A stretch of 64,000 nt of DNA, taken from the NCBI RefSeq assembly GCF_004135205.1, contig NZ_CP035490.1, positions 3,179,501 through 3,243,500 of the forward strand. Reading direction: 5' to 3'. Origin of the DNA: Hahella sp. KA22. Its GTDB lineage: Bacteria > Pseudomonadota > Gammaproteobacteria > Pseudomonadales > Oleiphilaceae. Position 1 is the first letter of the stretch. Each line of letters begins with the position of its first letter. A model generated the notes under the pieces. The model did no database searches, had not been told where the DNA came from, and saw only the letters and a program-made list of their open reading frames with translations. The position numbers were made by a program, and so were the translations under genes. Below are positions 32,787-41,613 of the stretch, one piece after another.

Positions 32787-33083
32787 TCAATAAGGCGGGT
32801 CAGGCTCCGCGTAGGAAACGATGGTTTCGGGGCAGACCAGCCATAGAAACCACTCGGCCATATCTACTTTCTTGTCCACGAAAGAACCGAAACTCAGGCC
32901 CAGGCAACGAAACGCCTGTTCAAGTTCAAGAGGGGAAAAGTCGCGGTCGACGACTATTTTACGTTCGCATCTGCCGTGAGCCTTTGCCTCCCTGACCATC
33001 TCCCAGATCATCCATGAGTTTTCAAAACTGTCGATTACCGCCTTGGCTTTGGCGGGTTTTAGTTTGCTTATCGCGTCCTTCAT
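32787..33083 (-). CDS. Hypothetical protein
   Basis: 98 residues from ATG 33083 behind AGAGGTG. Helical N-terminus (AKAKAVIDSFENSWMIWEMVREAK), then a basic strand (CERKIVVDRDFSPLELEQAFRCLGL) and a Trp-rich end. No family is recognised. It is on the same strand as pgsA but about 270 bp downstream of it. Confidence 0.55.
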   Translation of the reverse strand: MKDAISKLKPAKAKAVIDSFENSWMIWEMVREAKAHGRCERKIVVDRDFSPLELEQAFRCLGLSFGSFVDKKVDMAEWFLWLVCPETIVSYAEPDPPY

Positions 33084-33351
33084 ATTTGCGCACCTCTACA
33101 CCCTTACCTCTAGTCTTGGCCAAATAATGAGGTTTCGCCAGTTTTCCCGGGGAGTTTTTTGTTACATCAGATTGGCGATCAGGCGCTTTGTTATCGGCCT
33201 GTTGCGGTTTCGCCGTCAGCTGTAGCGTTGTGCAGCGGAAGCGGCGACAAGTTAACCAGAGGGTAACGTCAAGGTCGCCGCGAAGGTCCGACGCAGGGCG
33301 TCAATATACCTTCAGGCAGTACGCCAGTAGATCTTCAGACAGTGCGGGGAA

Positions 33352-33942
33352 TCAGGAGTCCCGGGTCAGTTCCGGCCAGGCCGCCCGCAGATAGACGAAC
33401 ATGGACCAGATCGTGAGCAGGGCGGCGATATAGAGCAGCGCCAAGCCGGCCCAGGCTTCTTTCATCCCCGGCGGAAACGCGAGCAGGGCGGTGATGGCGA
33501 GCATCTGGCAGCTGGTTTTGACTTTGCCGATGAAGTTCACGGCGATACTGGCGCGTTTGCCCATTTCCGCCATCCATTCCCGCAAGGCGGAAATGACGAT
33601 TTCCCGTCCAATGATGACAATGGCGGGAGCGGTAAGAGCCAGATTGTGATGAGCCTCCACCAGCATGGCCAGCGCTACCGCCACGATGACTTTGTCCGCC
33701 ACCGGGTCGAGAAACGCGCCAAAGGGCGTCATCTGGTTCCAGCGTCGGGCCAGGTAGCCGTCCAGCCAGTCCGTCGCCGCCGCCAGTGCGAAAATCGCCG
33801 CCGCCACCACGTAATTGCCCTGAAAGGGAAGGTAATAAATCACGACAATGACGGGAATCAGGACAAGTCTGCCCAAGGTCAGGATGTTGGGGAAATTGAG
33901 AAAAACCGACTTTTTTGAGCGTTTATTCATGGAAGGCTGCAT
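33352..33942 (-). CDS. pgsA: CDP-diacylglycerol-glycerol-3-phosphate 3-phosphatidyltransferase
   Basis: 196 residues, or 192 if ATG 33930 is used. The CDP-alcohol phosphotransferase motif is complete: DGYLARRWNQMTPFGAFLDPVADK fits DG-x2-AR-x8-G-x3-D-x3-D. About five membrane segments. It makes phosphatidylglycerophosphate, the committed step to phosphatidylglycerol and cardiolipin. The start overlaps the end of uvrC by 20 bp, the conserved uvrC-pgsA linkage. In Pseudomonas the Gly-Cys-Leu tRNAs follow directly; here they are about 28 kb away on the opposite strand. Confidence 0.95.
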   Translation of the reverse strand: MQPSMNKRSKKSVFLNFPNILTLGRLVLIPVIVVIYYLPFQGNYVVAAAIFALAAATDWLDGYLARRWNQMTPFGAFLDPVADKVIVAVALAMLVEAHHNLALTAPAIVIIGREIVISALREWMAEMGKRASIAVNFIGKVKTSCQMLAITALLAFPPGMKEAWAGLALLYIAALLTIWSMFVYLRAAWPELTRDS

Positions 33943-35761
33943 AAATTGTTTGAGCTATCACTTCACTAATGCCAGGCACGCGCTTGATTTCCTCAAGGCT
34001 GGCTCGTTCTATGTTGCGCACGCTGCCGAAATAATTGAGCAGGTCCCGTCTGCGTTTGGGACCAATGCCGGGCACGGCGTCCAAAACCGATTGCGTTCGC
34101 TTTTTGTTGCGCTGGTTCCGGTGTCCAGTGATCGCAAACCGGTGAGCCTCATCCCTGATCTGCTGAATCAGATGCAGGGCGGTGGAGTCGCCCGGCAGAT
34201 TCAGGATCGAATTATCCGCGGAAATGAACAAGGTTTCCATGCCGGGTTTCCGCGTTACGCCTTTGGCGACGCCAATCAGCGTGACGCCGGTGATTTGCAG
34301 CTCGTCAAAGACCTGATGCGCGATGCCGAGTTGTCCCTTGCCGCCGTCGATCAGAATGATGTCGGGGAGGCCGACATCACTGTCTTTCAGCTTGCTGTAG
34401 CGCCGCGTCAGCGCCTGCTCCATGGCGTGATAATCGTCGCCGGCGGGCACATCCTTGATATTGTAACGGCGGTACAGATCCTTGATCGCCCCTTCCGGTC
34501 CGAACACCACGCAGGAGGCGACGGTGGCTTCGCCGAAGGTGTGGCTGACGTCAAAACATTCTACCCGCTTCACGGAGGCTTCCAGGCTCAGCGCGTCGCA
34601 GAATGACTGCCAGCGTTGCAATTGCGCGTCCTGGGACTGCATGCGTGTGCTCAGCGCCTGATTGGCGTTGGTTTGCGCCAGATGCAGCCACTCCGCCCGG
34701 TTGCTGCGCACATTGTGCTCGATCCGCACGTTGCGATTGAAAACTTCTTTAAAGGCGGCTTTGAGCGCGTCTTTGTCTGTCAGGCCGACAGAGGTGGTGA
34801 TTTCCTGAGGCAAACCGTAAATAGCGTGTTCGCCAAAGTAGTACTGATTGAGGAAGGAGGACAATAGATCGCCATCATCGCTCTCCAGTCTCTCCGACAA
34901 ATAAAAGGACTTGCTGCCGACTACACGACCGGCGCGAATAAACAGACCATGCACTACCACCAGCTCCAGTGAGGAAGAGAGCGCGAAGGCGTCGATGTCG
35001 CGAGCTACGCCTTCAATCGCCTGCTGCTCCTGCACCCGACGCAGATAATCCACCTGATCGCGCAGCACCGCCGCCCGCTCAAAATCCAACTGCATCGAGG
35101 CGGCTTCCATTTGCTGAATGGTCTCGTTGATGATTTCCGGGTTACGCCCCTCCAGAAACATGGTGGCGTGGGACATATCCTCCGCATAGCTCTGCGGATC
35201 GATCAGCCCCACACAGGGCGCGCTGCAACGCCCGATCTGATGTTGCAGGCAGGGACGGGAGCGATTGCTGAAAAAACTGTCTTCGCACTGACGGATGCGG
35301 AAAATCTTCTGCAACAGCGCCAGGCTTTCGCGTACGGCGGCGGCGCTGGTGTAAGGTCCGAAAAAACGACCCTTGCCGGTCTTTTTCTGCCGTACCCGCC
35401 GGAAAGTCAACGAAGGGTAGTCCGAGTGGGACGACAGATAGATATAGGGATAGGATTTATCGTCCCGCAGCAGAATGTTGTAGGGTGGCTTGAGCGTCTT
35501 GATCAGGTTCTGTTCAAGCAGCAGCGCTTCGGTTTCGCTGTGGGTGATGGTGATTTCAATGTCGGCGATTTTCTCCACCAGCGCGCGGGTCTTGATGCTG
35601 ACGCCGGTGTTGCGGAAATAACTGCTGACGCGGTTTTTCAGATTGCGCGCCTTGCCGACGTACAACACCTCGCCGCGGGAGTCCATCATGCGATAGACGC
35701 CGGGATGCGTGGTGAGTTGTTTGAGAAATGATTTAGCGTCGAAAATGGATTGCGATTCCAC
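33923..35761 (-). CDS. uvrC: Excinuclease ABC subunit C
   Basis: 612 residues, full length. N-terminal GIY-YIG nuclease (GVYRMMDSRGEVLYVGKARNLK) makes the 3' incision. A Cys cluster follows (RQCEDSFFSNRSRPCLQHQIGRCSAPC), then the UVR motif (AAVLRDQVDYLRR). The C-terminal RNase H-like domain (ECFDVSH, DDYHAMEQALTRRY, ILIDGGKGQLG) makes the 5' incision and is followed by helix-hairpin-helix motifs (VPGIGPKRRRDLLNYFGS). Works with UvrA and UvrB in nucleotide excision repair. Sits between gacA and pgsA as in pseudomonads. Confidence 0.97.
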   Translation of the reverse strand: MESQSIFDAKSFLKQLTTHPGVYRMMDSRGEVLYVGKARNLKNRVSSYFRNTGVSIKTRALVEKIADIEITITHSETEALLLEQNLIKTLKPPYNILLRDDKSYPYIYLSSHSDYPSLTFRRVRQKKTGKGRFFGPYTSAAAVRESLALLQKIFRIRQCEDSFFSNRSRPCLQHQIGRCSAPCVGLIDPQSYAEDMSHATMFLEGRNPEIINETIQQMEAASMQLDFERAAVLRDQVDYLRRVQEQQAIEGVARDIDAFALSSSLELVVVHGLFIRAGRVVGSKSFYLSERLESDDGDLLSSFLNQYYFGEHAIYGLPQEITTSVGLTDKDALKAAFKEVFNRNVRIEHNVRSNRAEWLHLAQTNANQALSTRMQSQDAQLQRWQSFCDALSLEASVKRVECFDVSHTFGEATVASCVVFGPEGAIKDLYRRYNIKDVPAGDDYHAMEQALTRRYSKLKDSDVGLPDIILIDGGKGQLGIAHQVFDELQITGVTLIGVAKGVTRKPGMETLFISADNSILNLPGDSTALHLIQQIRDEAHRFAITGHRNQRNKKRTQSVLDAVPGIGPKRRRDLLNYFGSVRNIERASLEEIKRVPGISEVIAQTIYAAFHE

Positions 35762-35863
35762 CGATCAGAGTTTTCCGTCGGATTGCTGTCAAATACGCCG
35801 TTTTCCGCTTGTGCGGAGCGGCGCCCGGGCTGGCGACGTTTTATGTCGCCAGAGTCCTCAAGT

Positions 35864-36523
35864 TCAGGTTTTCAGGCTGCCGACCTGATTGGCGTCGAGC
35901 ATACCATGCCGGATGGCGAGAAGGGTGAGTTCAACATCGCTGTTGATGTTCAGTTTCTCGAAAATACGATAGCGGTAGCTGTTGACCGTTTTCGGGCTCA
36001 GGCAGAGTTTGTCGGAAATCTCCTGCACCTTATGACAATTCACGATCATCATGGCGATCTGCATTTCCCGCTCGGACAAACTCTCGAAAACGTCGCCTTC
36101 TTCCGCATCGAACGGACGCAGCGCCATTTTCTGCGCGATGTCCGGGCTGATGTAGCGTTGCCCTGCGTGCACCACGCGGATGGCCTTGACCATCTCGGTA
36201 ATATCCGCGCCCTTGGTGATGTAAGCGGAAGCGCCAGCTTTCATGACCCGTGAAGGAAACGGATCGTCTTCACAGGCGGTGACCGCCACCACTTTTACGC
36301 TTTCATCAATACGATGAATGCGGCGCATGGCTTCCAGCCCGCCAATACCGGGCATGCGGATATCCATGAGAATAATATCGATAGGATGCTGGCGGACAAT
36401 ACTGACCGCTTCCTCGCCCGAGCGGGCTTCAGCGACTACTTCAATACCGTCTTCATCTTTTAACATTCTGGACAAGCCGGCGCGCACCAGCTCGTGGTCA
36501 TCAACAATTAACACCCTGATCAA
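35864..36523 (-). CDS. gacA: GacA/UvrY-type response regulator
   Basis: 219 residues. Receiver domain with the acidic pair VDDHELVRAG, phospho-Asp in ILMDIRMPGIGG near residue 54 and Lys in AYITKGA. LuxR/NarL helix-turn-helix LSEREMQIAMMIVNCHKVQEISDKLCLSPKTVNSYRYRIFEKL. Length and linkage to uvrC identify the GacS/GacA regulator that switches on small RNAs sequestering RsmA/CsrA, controlling secondary metabolism and motility. The cognate GacS kinase is not in the window. Confidence 0.93.
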   Translation of the reverse strand: MIRVLIVDDHELVRAGLSRMLKDEDGIEVVAEARSGEEAVSIVRQHPIDIILMDIRMPGIGGLEAMRRIHRIDESVKVVAVTACEDDPFPSRVMKAGASAYITKGADITEMVKAIRVVHAGQRYISPDIAQKMALRPFDAEEGDVFESLSEREMQIAMMIVNCHKVQEISDKLCLSPKTVNSYRYRIFEKLNINSDVELTLLAIRHGMLDANQVGSLKT

Positions 36524-37027
36524 AGTATCACCTCGCAGTCTTCCTTGTTGATCCTTGTTCGAGCCGACCGGGCGTAAATTCCCAAAACACTCGCAAATCT
36601 CAACAGAGCTAAGGCGCTCATTATAAAAAACGTGTAACTAAAACGATAGACGAAAAAGTCGGCTACCTTTAGACATTATCACGATATGAAATCGCTGTCG
36701 GATTAAATTTGCATCCGCCATTTTTAAAGCGCCGTCGCCTACTTGTATGGCGAGAGATTCCGCTCATTCGAATAAATAAATATCATCGATATTTGTTGCA
36801 GGTTTTGATCAAAAACACAGCGCCTTCACGTATAAGTATAGGTTTGGAAAAGCGCGACTAAAATGCGACGTCGTGCACAGGGAGCTTAACGTATATTAAT
36901 CTGAATATTTGGACAACTTTATAAGTGCTTGTTTAAATAAAGCTAATATTTTTCATCCAAAGCGCTTCCCTGTATTCAGCCGCGCAGTGTCGCGGAAGCA
37001 GGGAAGTCAAGATAACTAAAACTGGGA
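36524..37027. other. Divergent intergenic region with several dyads
   Basis: About 500 bp, no gene. Visible structure: AAATATC-ATC-GATATTT near 36778-36794, the palindrome TTTTGATCAAAA at 36803-36814, and CTTCCCTG paired with CAGGGAAG around 36965-37007 just before the next gene. Promoters for gacA and the GNAT-nitrilase gene must lie here. Confidence 0.4.
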
Positions 37028-38590
37028 ATGGATATGAAAGACGATAAAATTAAAGAGGAAAGCCTTGATCATCACTTAATACTGCGCCACCTGTTATTGG
37101 CGGATTACAACGACATCAAGGAGGTGATGGACAAGGTTTACCACAACCTGGGCGGCGCCTGGACCAAGCGTAAATTTCGCGCGCAGCTGAAAACCTTCCC
37201 GGAAGGCCAGATTTGTATCGAAGATAACGGCAAGGTGGTTGCTGCGGCTTTTTCGGTAATCATCGATTATCACAAATTCGGCGATCAGCACACCTATGAC
37301 GAGGTTACCGGCGACGCTTATCTGACCACCCACGACCCCAATGGCGATGTGTTGTACGGCGTTGATGTGTTCGTCGATCCGGATTACCGCGACATGCGCC
37401 TGGGGCGTCGTTTATATGAAGGCCGCAAAGAGTTGTGCCGCAACCTGAATCTGCGCGCCATCGTGGCCGGGGGGCGTATCCCCAATTATCAGTCCTACGC
37501 GAAAAGCATGACGCCGGAGGAATACCTCGAAGCGGTCAGTCGCAAAGAGGTATACGACCCGATTCTGACGTTCCAGCTGTCCAATGACTTCATGGTGAAA
37601 AAAATCATTACCGGTTACCTGCCGGAGGATAAGGAATCCAAAGGCTACGCCACCCTGTTGCAGTGGGATAACCTGAACTATGAACCTGGCGCCAAGCAAC
37701 TGATCGGCGCCGCCAAGACCACCGCCCGGGTCGGCTGTGTGCAGTGGCAGATGCGTCAGATGCGCAGCGCGGAAGAAGTGTTGCAGCAGGTGGAGTACTT
37801 TATTGACGCGCTGTCGGACTACAAGTGCGACGTGGCGCTGTTCCCCGAGTTCTTCAACGCGCCGCTGATGGGGCTGGAGCGTCACGCCAACTCTATAGAC
37901 GCCATCAAGTATCTGGCGGGCTTTACTGACAAAATGCTGGAGGAAATCTCCCGTCTGGCGGTCAGTTACAACATCAATGTGGTGGCAGGCAGCATGCCGG
38001 TGATCGAAGACGGCGAACTCTACAACGTCGCCTACATGTGTCGTCGTGACGGCGGTATTGAATCCCAATACAAACTGCATCCTACTCCTCATGAAAAGAA
38101 AGAGTGGACCATGCAGGGCGGCGATGCGCTGACGGTGTTCGACACGGATTTCGGCAAGGTGGGCATTCTGATCTGCTACGACGTGGAGTTCCCGGAGCTG
38201 GCGCGACTGCTGTCGGATCAGGAAGTGGAGATTCTGCTGGTGCCGTTCTGGACCGACACCAAAAACGGCTATTTGCGCGTACGTCGCTGCGCCCAGGCGC
38301 GGGCGATTGAAAACGAATGCTACGTGGCCATCGCCGGTTCGGTGGGCAACCTGCCCCAGGTGGATAGCGTGGATATCCAGTACGCCCAGTCAGCGGTGTT
38401 TTCTCCCTCAGACTTCGCCTTTCCCCACGACGCCATCATGGCGGAAACCACGCCGAATACAGAGATGACGCTGATTGTCGATCTGGATTTGAACAAGCTG
38501 CAGGAACTGCAGAACGAAGGCTCCGTGCGTAATTATCTGGACCGTCGCCGCGATTTGTATCGCATCGAATGGCAGGGAGAGCAGGAGTAG
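37028..38590 (+). CDS. GNAT acetyltransferase-nitrilase (carbon-nitrogen hydrolase) fusion
   Basis: 520 residues. An N-terminal GNAT domain (residues about 18-200; VDVFVDPDYRDMRLGRRLYEGRKELCR is the acetyl-CoA loop) is joined to a C-terminal carbon-nitrogen hydrolase (about 230-505). The nitrilase Glu-Lys-Cys triad is visible: ALFPEFFNAP, HPTPHEKKEW and GILICYDVEFPE. This bifunctional arrangement is a known but uncharacterised family; acylation followed by amide hydrolysis or ligation on one chain is an inference. Monocistronic. Confidence 0.9.
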   Translation: MDMKDDKIKEESLDHHLILRHLLLADYNDIKEVMDKVYHNLGGAWTKRKFRAQLKTFPEGQICIEDNGKVVAAAFSVIIDYHKFGDQHTYDEVTGDAYLTTHDPNGDVLYGVDVFVDPDYRDMRLGRRLYEGRKELCRNLNLRAIVAGGRIPNYQSYAKSMTPEEYLEAVSRKEVYDPILTFQLSNDFMVKKIITGYLPEDKESKGYATLLQWDNLNYEPGAKQLIGAAKTTARVGCVQWQMRQMRSAEEVLQQVEYFIDALSDYKCDVALFPEFFNAPLMGLERHANSIDAIKYLAGFTDKMLEEISRLAVSYNINVVAGSMPVIEDGELYNVAYMCRRDGGIESQYKLHPTPHEKKEWTMQGGDALTVFDTDFGKVGILICYDVEFPELARLLSDQEVEILLVPFWTDTKNGYLRVRRCAQARAIENECYVAIAGSVGNLPQVDSVDIQYAQSAVFSPSDFAFPHDAIMAETTPNTEMTLIVDLDLNKLQELQNEGSVRNYLDRRRDLYRIEWQGEQE

Positions 38591-38648
38591 CCGTCAGGCT
38601 GCTCCGCTTTGATCAAATCGGGGGTAGAGAGGACCGGGAAGGGGCTGT

Positions 38649-39941
38649 CTACAGCAGGTGTTTGTAGTCAGCTTCCAGCTGATTGAAATTAAGCTGTCCG
38701 ATAAAGCGGGAGAAGCTCATCCACGCCGCCAGTCCTTTCAAGTCCTGGAAGAAGGGCGGCACATAGCGGGGCGCGGTAATGACGCCTTGCTCTTCCAGAT
38801 CATGCAGGCTGGCCAAATCATCCAGTACGATCTTGCCGCAGAACAGCATGGGTAAACGGTCGATCTTGCCTCTGGCGAAGGCCAGACGCAGGAAGTTGTA
38901 AGTCAGCACAAAACCCTTGATGTAGGTGATGTCCTTGGCGAAGGGCCCCAGATTGGGGGTGCTGCCGCGAAACACCCTGGCGGCCAGGGTAAAGCTCTCG
39001 TCCTCACTGATGCCTTTATCACACAAGTAATGAAACACGTCGTTAAAGGTGGCTCCGTCCTCAGCGAGAGTGACTGCGCGCACCCGATTGATGAGCTTGA
39101 ACAGACGCGTCGGGCCCGAACGCAGAGTAAGAATTTCACTCAATACCGCCAGGCCTTCCTGGGTGATTGTCGCGGAGGGCGGTCCCTTGCTCAGAAAGGT
39201 GCAGTAAGGTTGGCTGCCGCCGTTTAGAGTGGTGCCGAGATGCACCCAGCCTTCGTGAACTTCCAGCACATCCACGTCCTGCTGGTTGAACAGGGCGTCG
39301 TTGCGGATCTTGATATAATCCGTGCCCGCCGCCGCATCGGCGGCGATGCCGTCGGAGATCATGACGCGAATACCTGCGCCGACGAAAAAGTTGGACAGGC
39401 GGGCGTTCAATTCGTCCACCACATACTGCGCGGGTAAATTCTTTTCCGACTCCTGCATGGAGTCGTCTTTTAGCAGGTTGGACAGGGTCATCTCCATCAT
39501 TTCGCCGAGTTCCGCCAGAGTGGGATCACCGGCATGGAACGCGTCGCTGGGGGAGCCGTAAAGCTCCTGGGAGATGTAGCTGAACTCCGGCGTGCCCCGC
39601 GCTTCCAGCATGCGCACCACCATCTGATATTCCCGGCATACGCGGCGCATGATCTGGGTGACCGGGTTCATTTGCCCCAGTTTTTTACTGATCTCGCGCT
39701 CTATTTCGTAGAACTCGGCTTTTTTGGCGGCGGGGTCGAATCCCAGCGGACAGTTTTTCTGGTAGTACTCAATGTCCACCTGGGGCGCTTTTTTAAAACC
39801 GGAGTCAAAAAACTGCTGACGGATCGACGGCGACCATTTGATGGCGTCCAGGATGCGGATAGGCTTTTGCGCCTCCACGATGCGTTCAGAGAGCGATTTC
39901 AGGGTTTGGAGGTACGACTCTCCCATTTGATTGGACGGCAT
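38649..39941 (-). CDS. DUF1704 QEGLA-motif protein (MATCAP-like peptidase fold)
   Basis: 430 residues. The central metallopeptidase-like block VLEVHEGWVH (HExxxH type) and TQEGLAVLSEIL (the QEGLA motif) define DUF1704, annotated in bacteria as flavohemoglobin expression-modulating QEGLA proteins. The eukaryotic relatives MATCAP/TMCP are tubulin carboxypeptidases, so a proteolytic role is plausible; the bacterial substrate is unknown. No flavohemoglobin gene is adjacent. Confidence 0.85.
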   Translation of the reverse strand: MPSNQMGESYLQTLKSLSERIVEAQKPIRILDAIKWSPSIRQQFFDSGFKKAPQVDIEYYQKNCPLGFDPAAKKAEFYEIEREISKKLGQMNPVTQIMRRVCREYQMVVRMLEARGTPEFSYISQELYGSPSDAFHAGDPTLAELGEMMEMTLSNLLKDDSMQESEKNLPAQYVVDELNARLSNFFVGAGIRVMISDGIAADAAAGTDYIKIRNDALFNQQDVDVLEVHEGWVHLGTTLNGGSQPYCTFLSKGPPSATITQEGLAVLSEILTLRSGPTRLFKLINRVRAVTLAEDGATFNDVFHYLCDKGISEDESFTLAARVFRGSTPNLGPFAKDITYIKGFVLTYNFLRLAFARGKIDRLPMLFCGKIVLDDLASLHDLEEQGVITAPRYVPPFFQDLKGLAAWMSFSRFIGQLNFNQLEADYKHLL

Positions 39942-40233
39942 AGACTCTGTGAATTCCTATTGTTGGACGGCTGCATTCCGGTTGGTTGGCGTCAGGAAAA
40001 GTGCGGCGCCTGGCGCGGTCCGGCAGTTTCGATTCTAGTGGCGTTTCCGGCCTCGCGCCAAGCCAATTTATGCGTTTCGTCGTCGCCGATCACCCAAGCC
40101 GTGTCGAAGGCCGCGCAGGCGGTGGCGTAATGGCCGGTTTGTCTGTAATCTTCTTTAAATACGTGCGCTTGCGCGCGCGCCAAAGGGTTTCCGCCGGAGC
40201 CTGGGAGTCCGGCGCTATGGGGAGTTCAAGGGG

Positions 40234-40536
40234 ATGAGCACGACGCAGTATGCAGATAGTCTGAGAGAATTTCTGGTTCGGAAGATTGTTAAAGCGGAAA
40301 GAGAACTGCAGCAACTGAAGATGGACTACTGTCGGTTCATCTACGGTATTTCCCATCGCACCAAGATCAAGTTCGAAGGCGGCGTTTATCTGGTGCAGTC
40401 CGTGGATCTGGACTCCATGCAACGCCTGGATAACGGCGAGTGGGGCAAGCCTTGCGTCACCGCGACCAGACTTGACGGCGGGGAAAGCGATGGAGCTTCC
40501 CCCAGACAGATTTCTTCCCAATGGGAGCTGTGCTGA
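40234..40536 (+). CDS. Hypothetical protein
   Basis: 100 residues from ATG 40234 preceded by AAGGGG. The N-terminal helix is charged and heptad-like (REFLVRKIVKAERELQQLKMDY), the rest beta-rich and then polar. No family is recognised. It ends one base before the end of the convergent gene. Confidence 0.55.
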   Translation: MSTTQYADSLREFLVRKIVKAERELQQLKMDYCRFIYGISHRTKIKFEGGVYLVQSVDLDSMQRLDNGEWGKPCVTATRLDGGESDGASPRQISSQWELC

Positions 40537-40537
40537 T

Positions 40538-41128
40538 TCAGGCCACCAATCCCCAGGCGTTAATGCTGTTGAACAAACTGCACTCTTTGGGAAATTCCTG
40601 GCTGTACAGCCACTGCTCGGCGGCGCAATGGCCGGCGACGTACATCTCTGTGTGGCGGTGAGACTGGGCCCGCTCAATCAATTTTAAATCGCTGTCGTCA
40701 TGACCCGGCGCGCCCAATCCTTTGGCGATGAGATAGCACTGCATTTGCAGACGCTGACGATCGCTGCACTGAAAAAACTCCGCCGTTGCATCCGCCGCGC
40801 CCTGCAGATAATCCAGCGTATGTTCGAACAGAGCAGGGTGCAGCAGGATGTCTGGGGCAAAGCCGTTCAGGCGCATTTCCAGCACCTGGGTTGACCAGAA
40901 CATCTGCAGTTGTTTGATGGATTCGGAGGGCGCGCAGGAACAGCGCGGATCTTTGCGCACGGAGTTGACGCTGAGGTTGCCGAGGACGACGTGTTCATTC
41001 GCGTCCTTTTTCATGGCTTCAGTCAGACTGTATATCAGGCAGACAATAAGACCGAACAGTATTGCCTCCATCCCGTGGATCAGCCATTGCATAAATTGAT
41101 GTATCCCTATTATTAACCAGGCAGACAA
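40538..41128 (-). CDS. Hypothetical protein with one membrane segment
   Basis: 196 residues if TTG 41128 is used; ATG 41092 and ATG 41071 are alternative starts. A hydrophobic stretch (GMEAILFGLIVCLIYSLTEA) anchors the N-terminus. The remainder is soluble and Cys/His-containing (RCSCAPSESI, MYVAGHCAAEQWLYSQEF). No family is recognised. The TTG start lies inside a perfect inverted repeat at 41122-41150. Confidence 0.5.
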   Translation of the reverse strand: MSAWLIIGIHQFMQWLIHGMEAILFGLIVCLIYSLTEAMKKDANEHVVLGNLSVNSVRKDPRCSCAPSESIKQLQMFWSTQVLEMRLNGFAPDILLHPALFEHTLDYLQGAADATAEFFQCSDRQRLQMQCYLIAKGLGAPGHDDSDLKLIERAQSHRHTEMYVAGHCAAEQWLYSQEFPKECSLFNSINAWGLVA

Positions 41129-41150
41129 ATAGCTTCCTTCTATTTGTCTG
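41122..41150. repeat. 11-bp inverted repeat (hairpin or operator)
   Basis: CAGACAAATAG and CTATTTGTCTG with a seven-base spacer, perfectly complementary. It overlaps the putative TTG start of the minus-strand gene, so it may be an operator, or the start is one of the later ATGs. Confidence 0.6.
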
Positions 41151-41613
41151 CAACGACAGGTCCCGCACAGGTCAGGCCCTGTCTCCCGCGGCTTGTCGCC
41201 GCGCAGGCGCGTCCATGCGCCTGGTGATTAACATGCCAATATCATCGCCATGTTCATAAAAGACTCTCTGGCGGCTAAGCGCGCAGGGTGATGTCTTGGT
41301 TTCCGTCTCTTTTACTGCTTTGACCTGTCAGCGTTTTGTCCTTGCTCGTGCGGCGTCCGTATTCTGTCTGGCTTCAGCAACGCATGCTTATAACTGCTGG
41401 AAATCAAGTTATACGAATCGGGTAGAAGCGCCTGTGATCCAGGTGACATTTTGTTTTATGTCGAAAGGATTAGGCTGAAACTGTGAAGAACCGCATGCGC
41501 GATTCGTTAACCAGGACGACTTATTGGCGCGCAGGACAAAGTGTCGGTGCGCTCGGGGTATGAAGAGCAGAGAAGAAGACTAGAGAAGAATAGAAGAATA
41601 AGATAGTGACGGC
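41151..41613. other. Intergenic stretch, no gene seen
   Basis: About 460 bp with only short, unconvincing frames. A purine-rich run GAAGAGCAG-AGAAGAAG at about 41560-41600 lies just downstream of the GGDEF-EAL gene end. I see no other feature. Confidence 0.4.
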
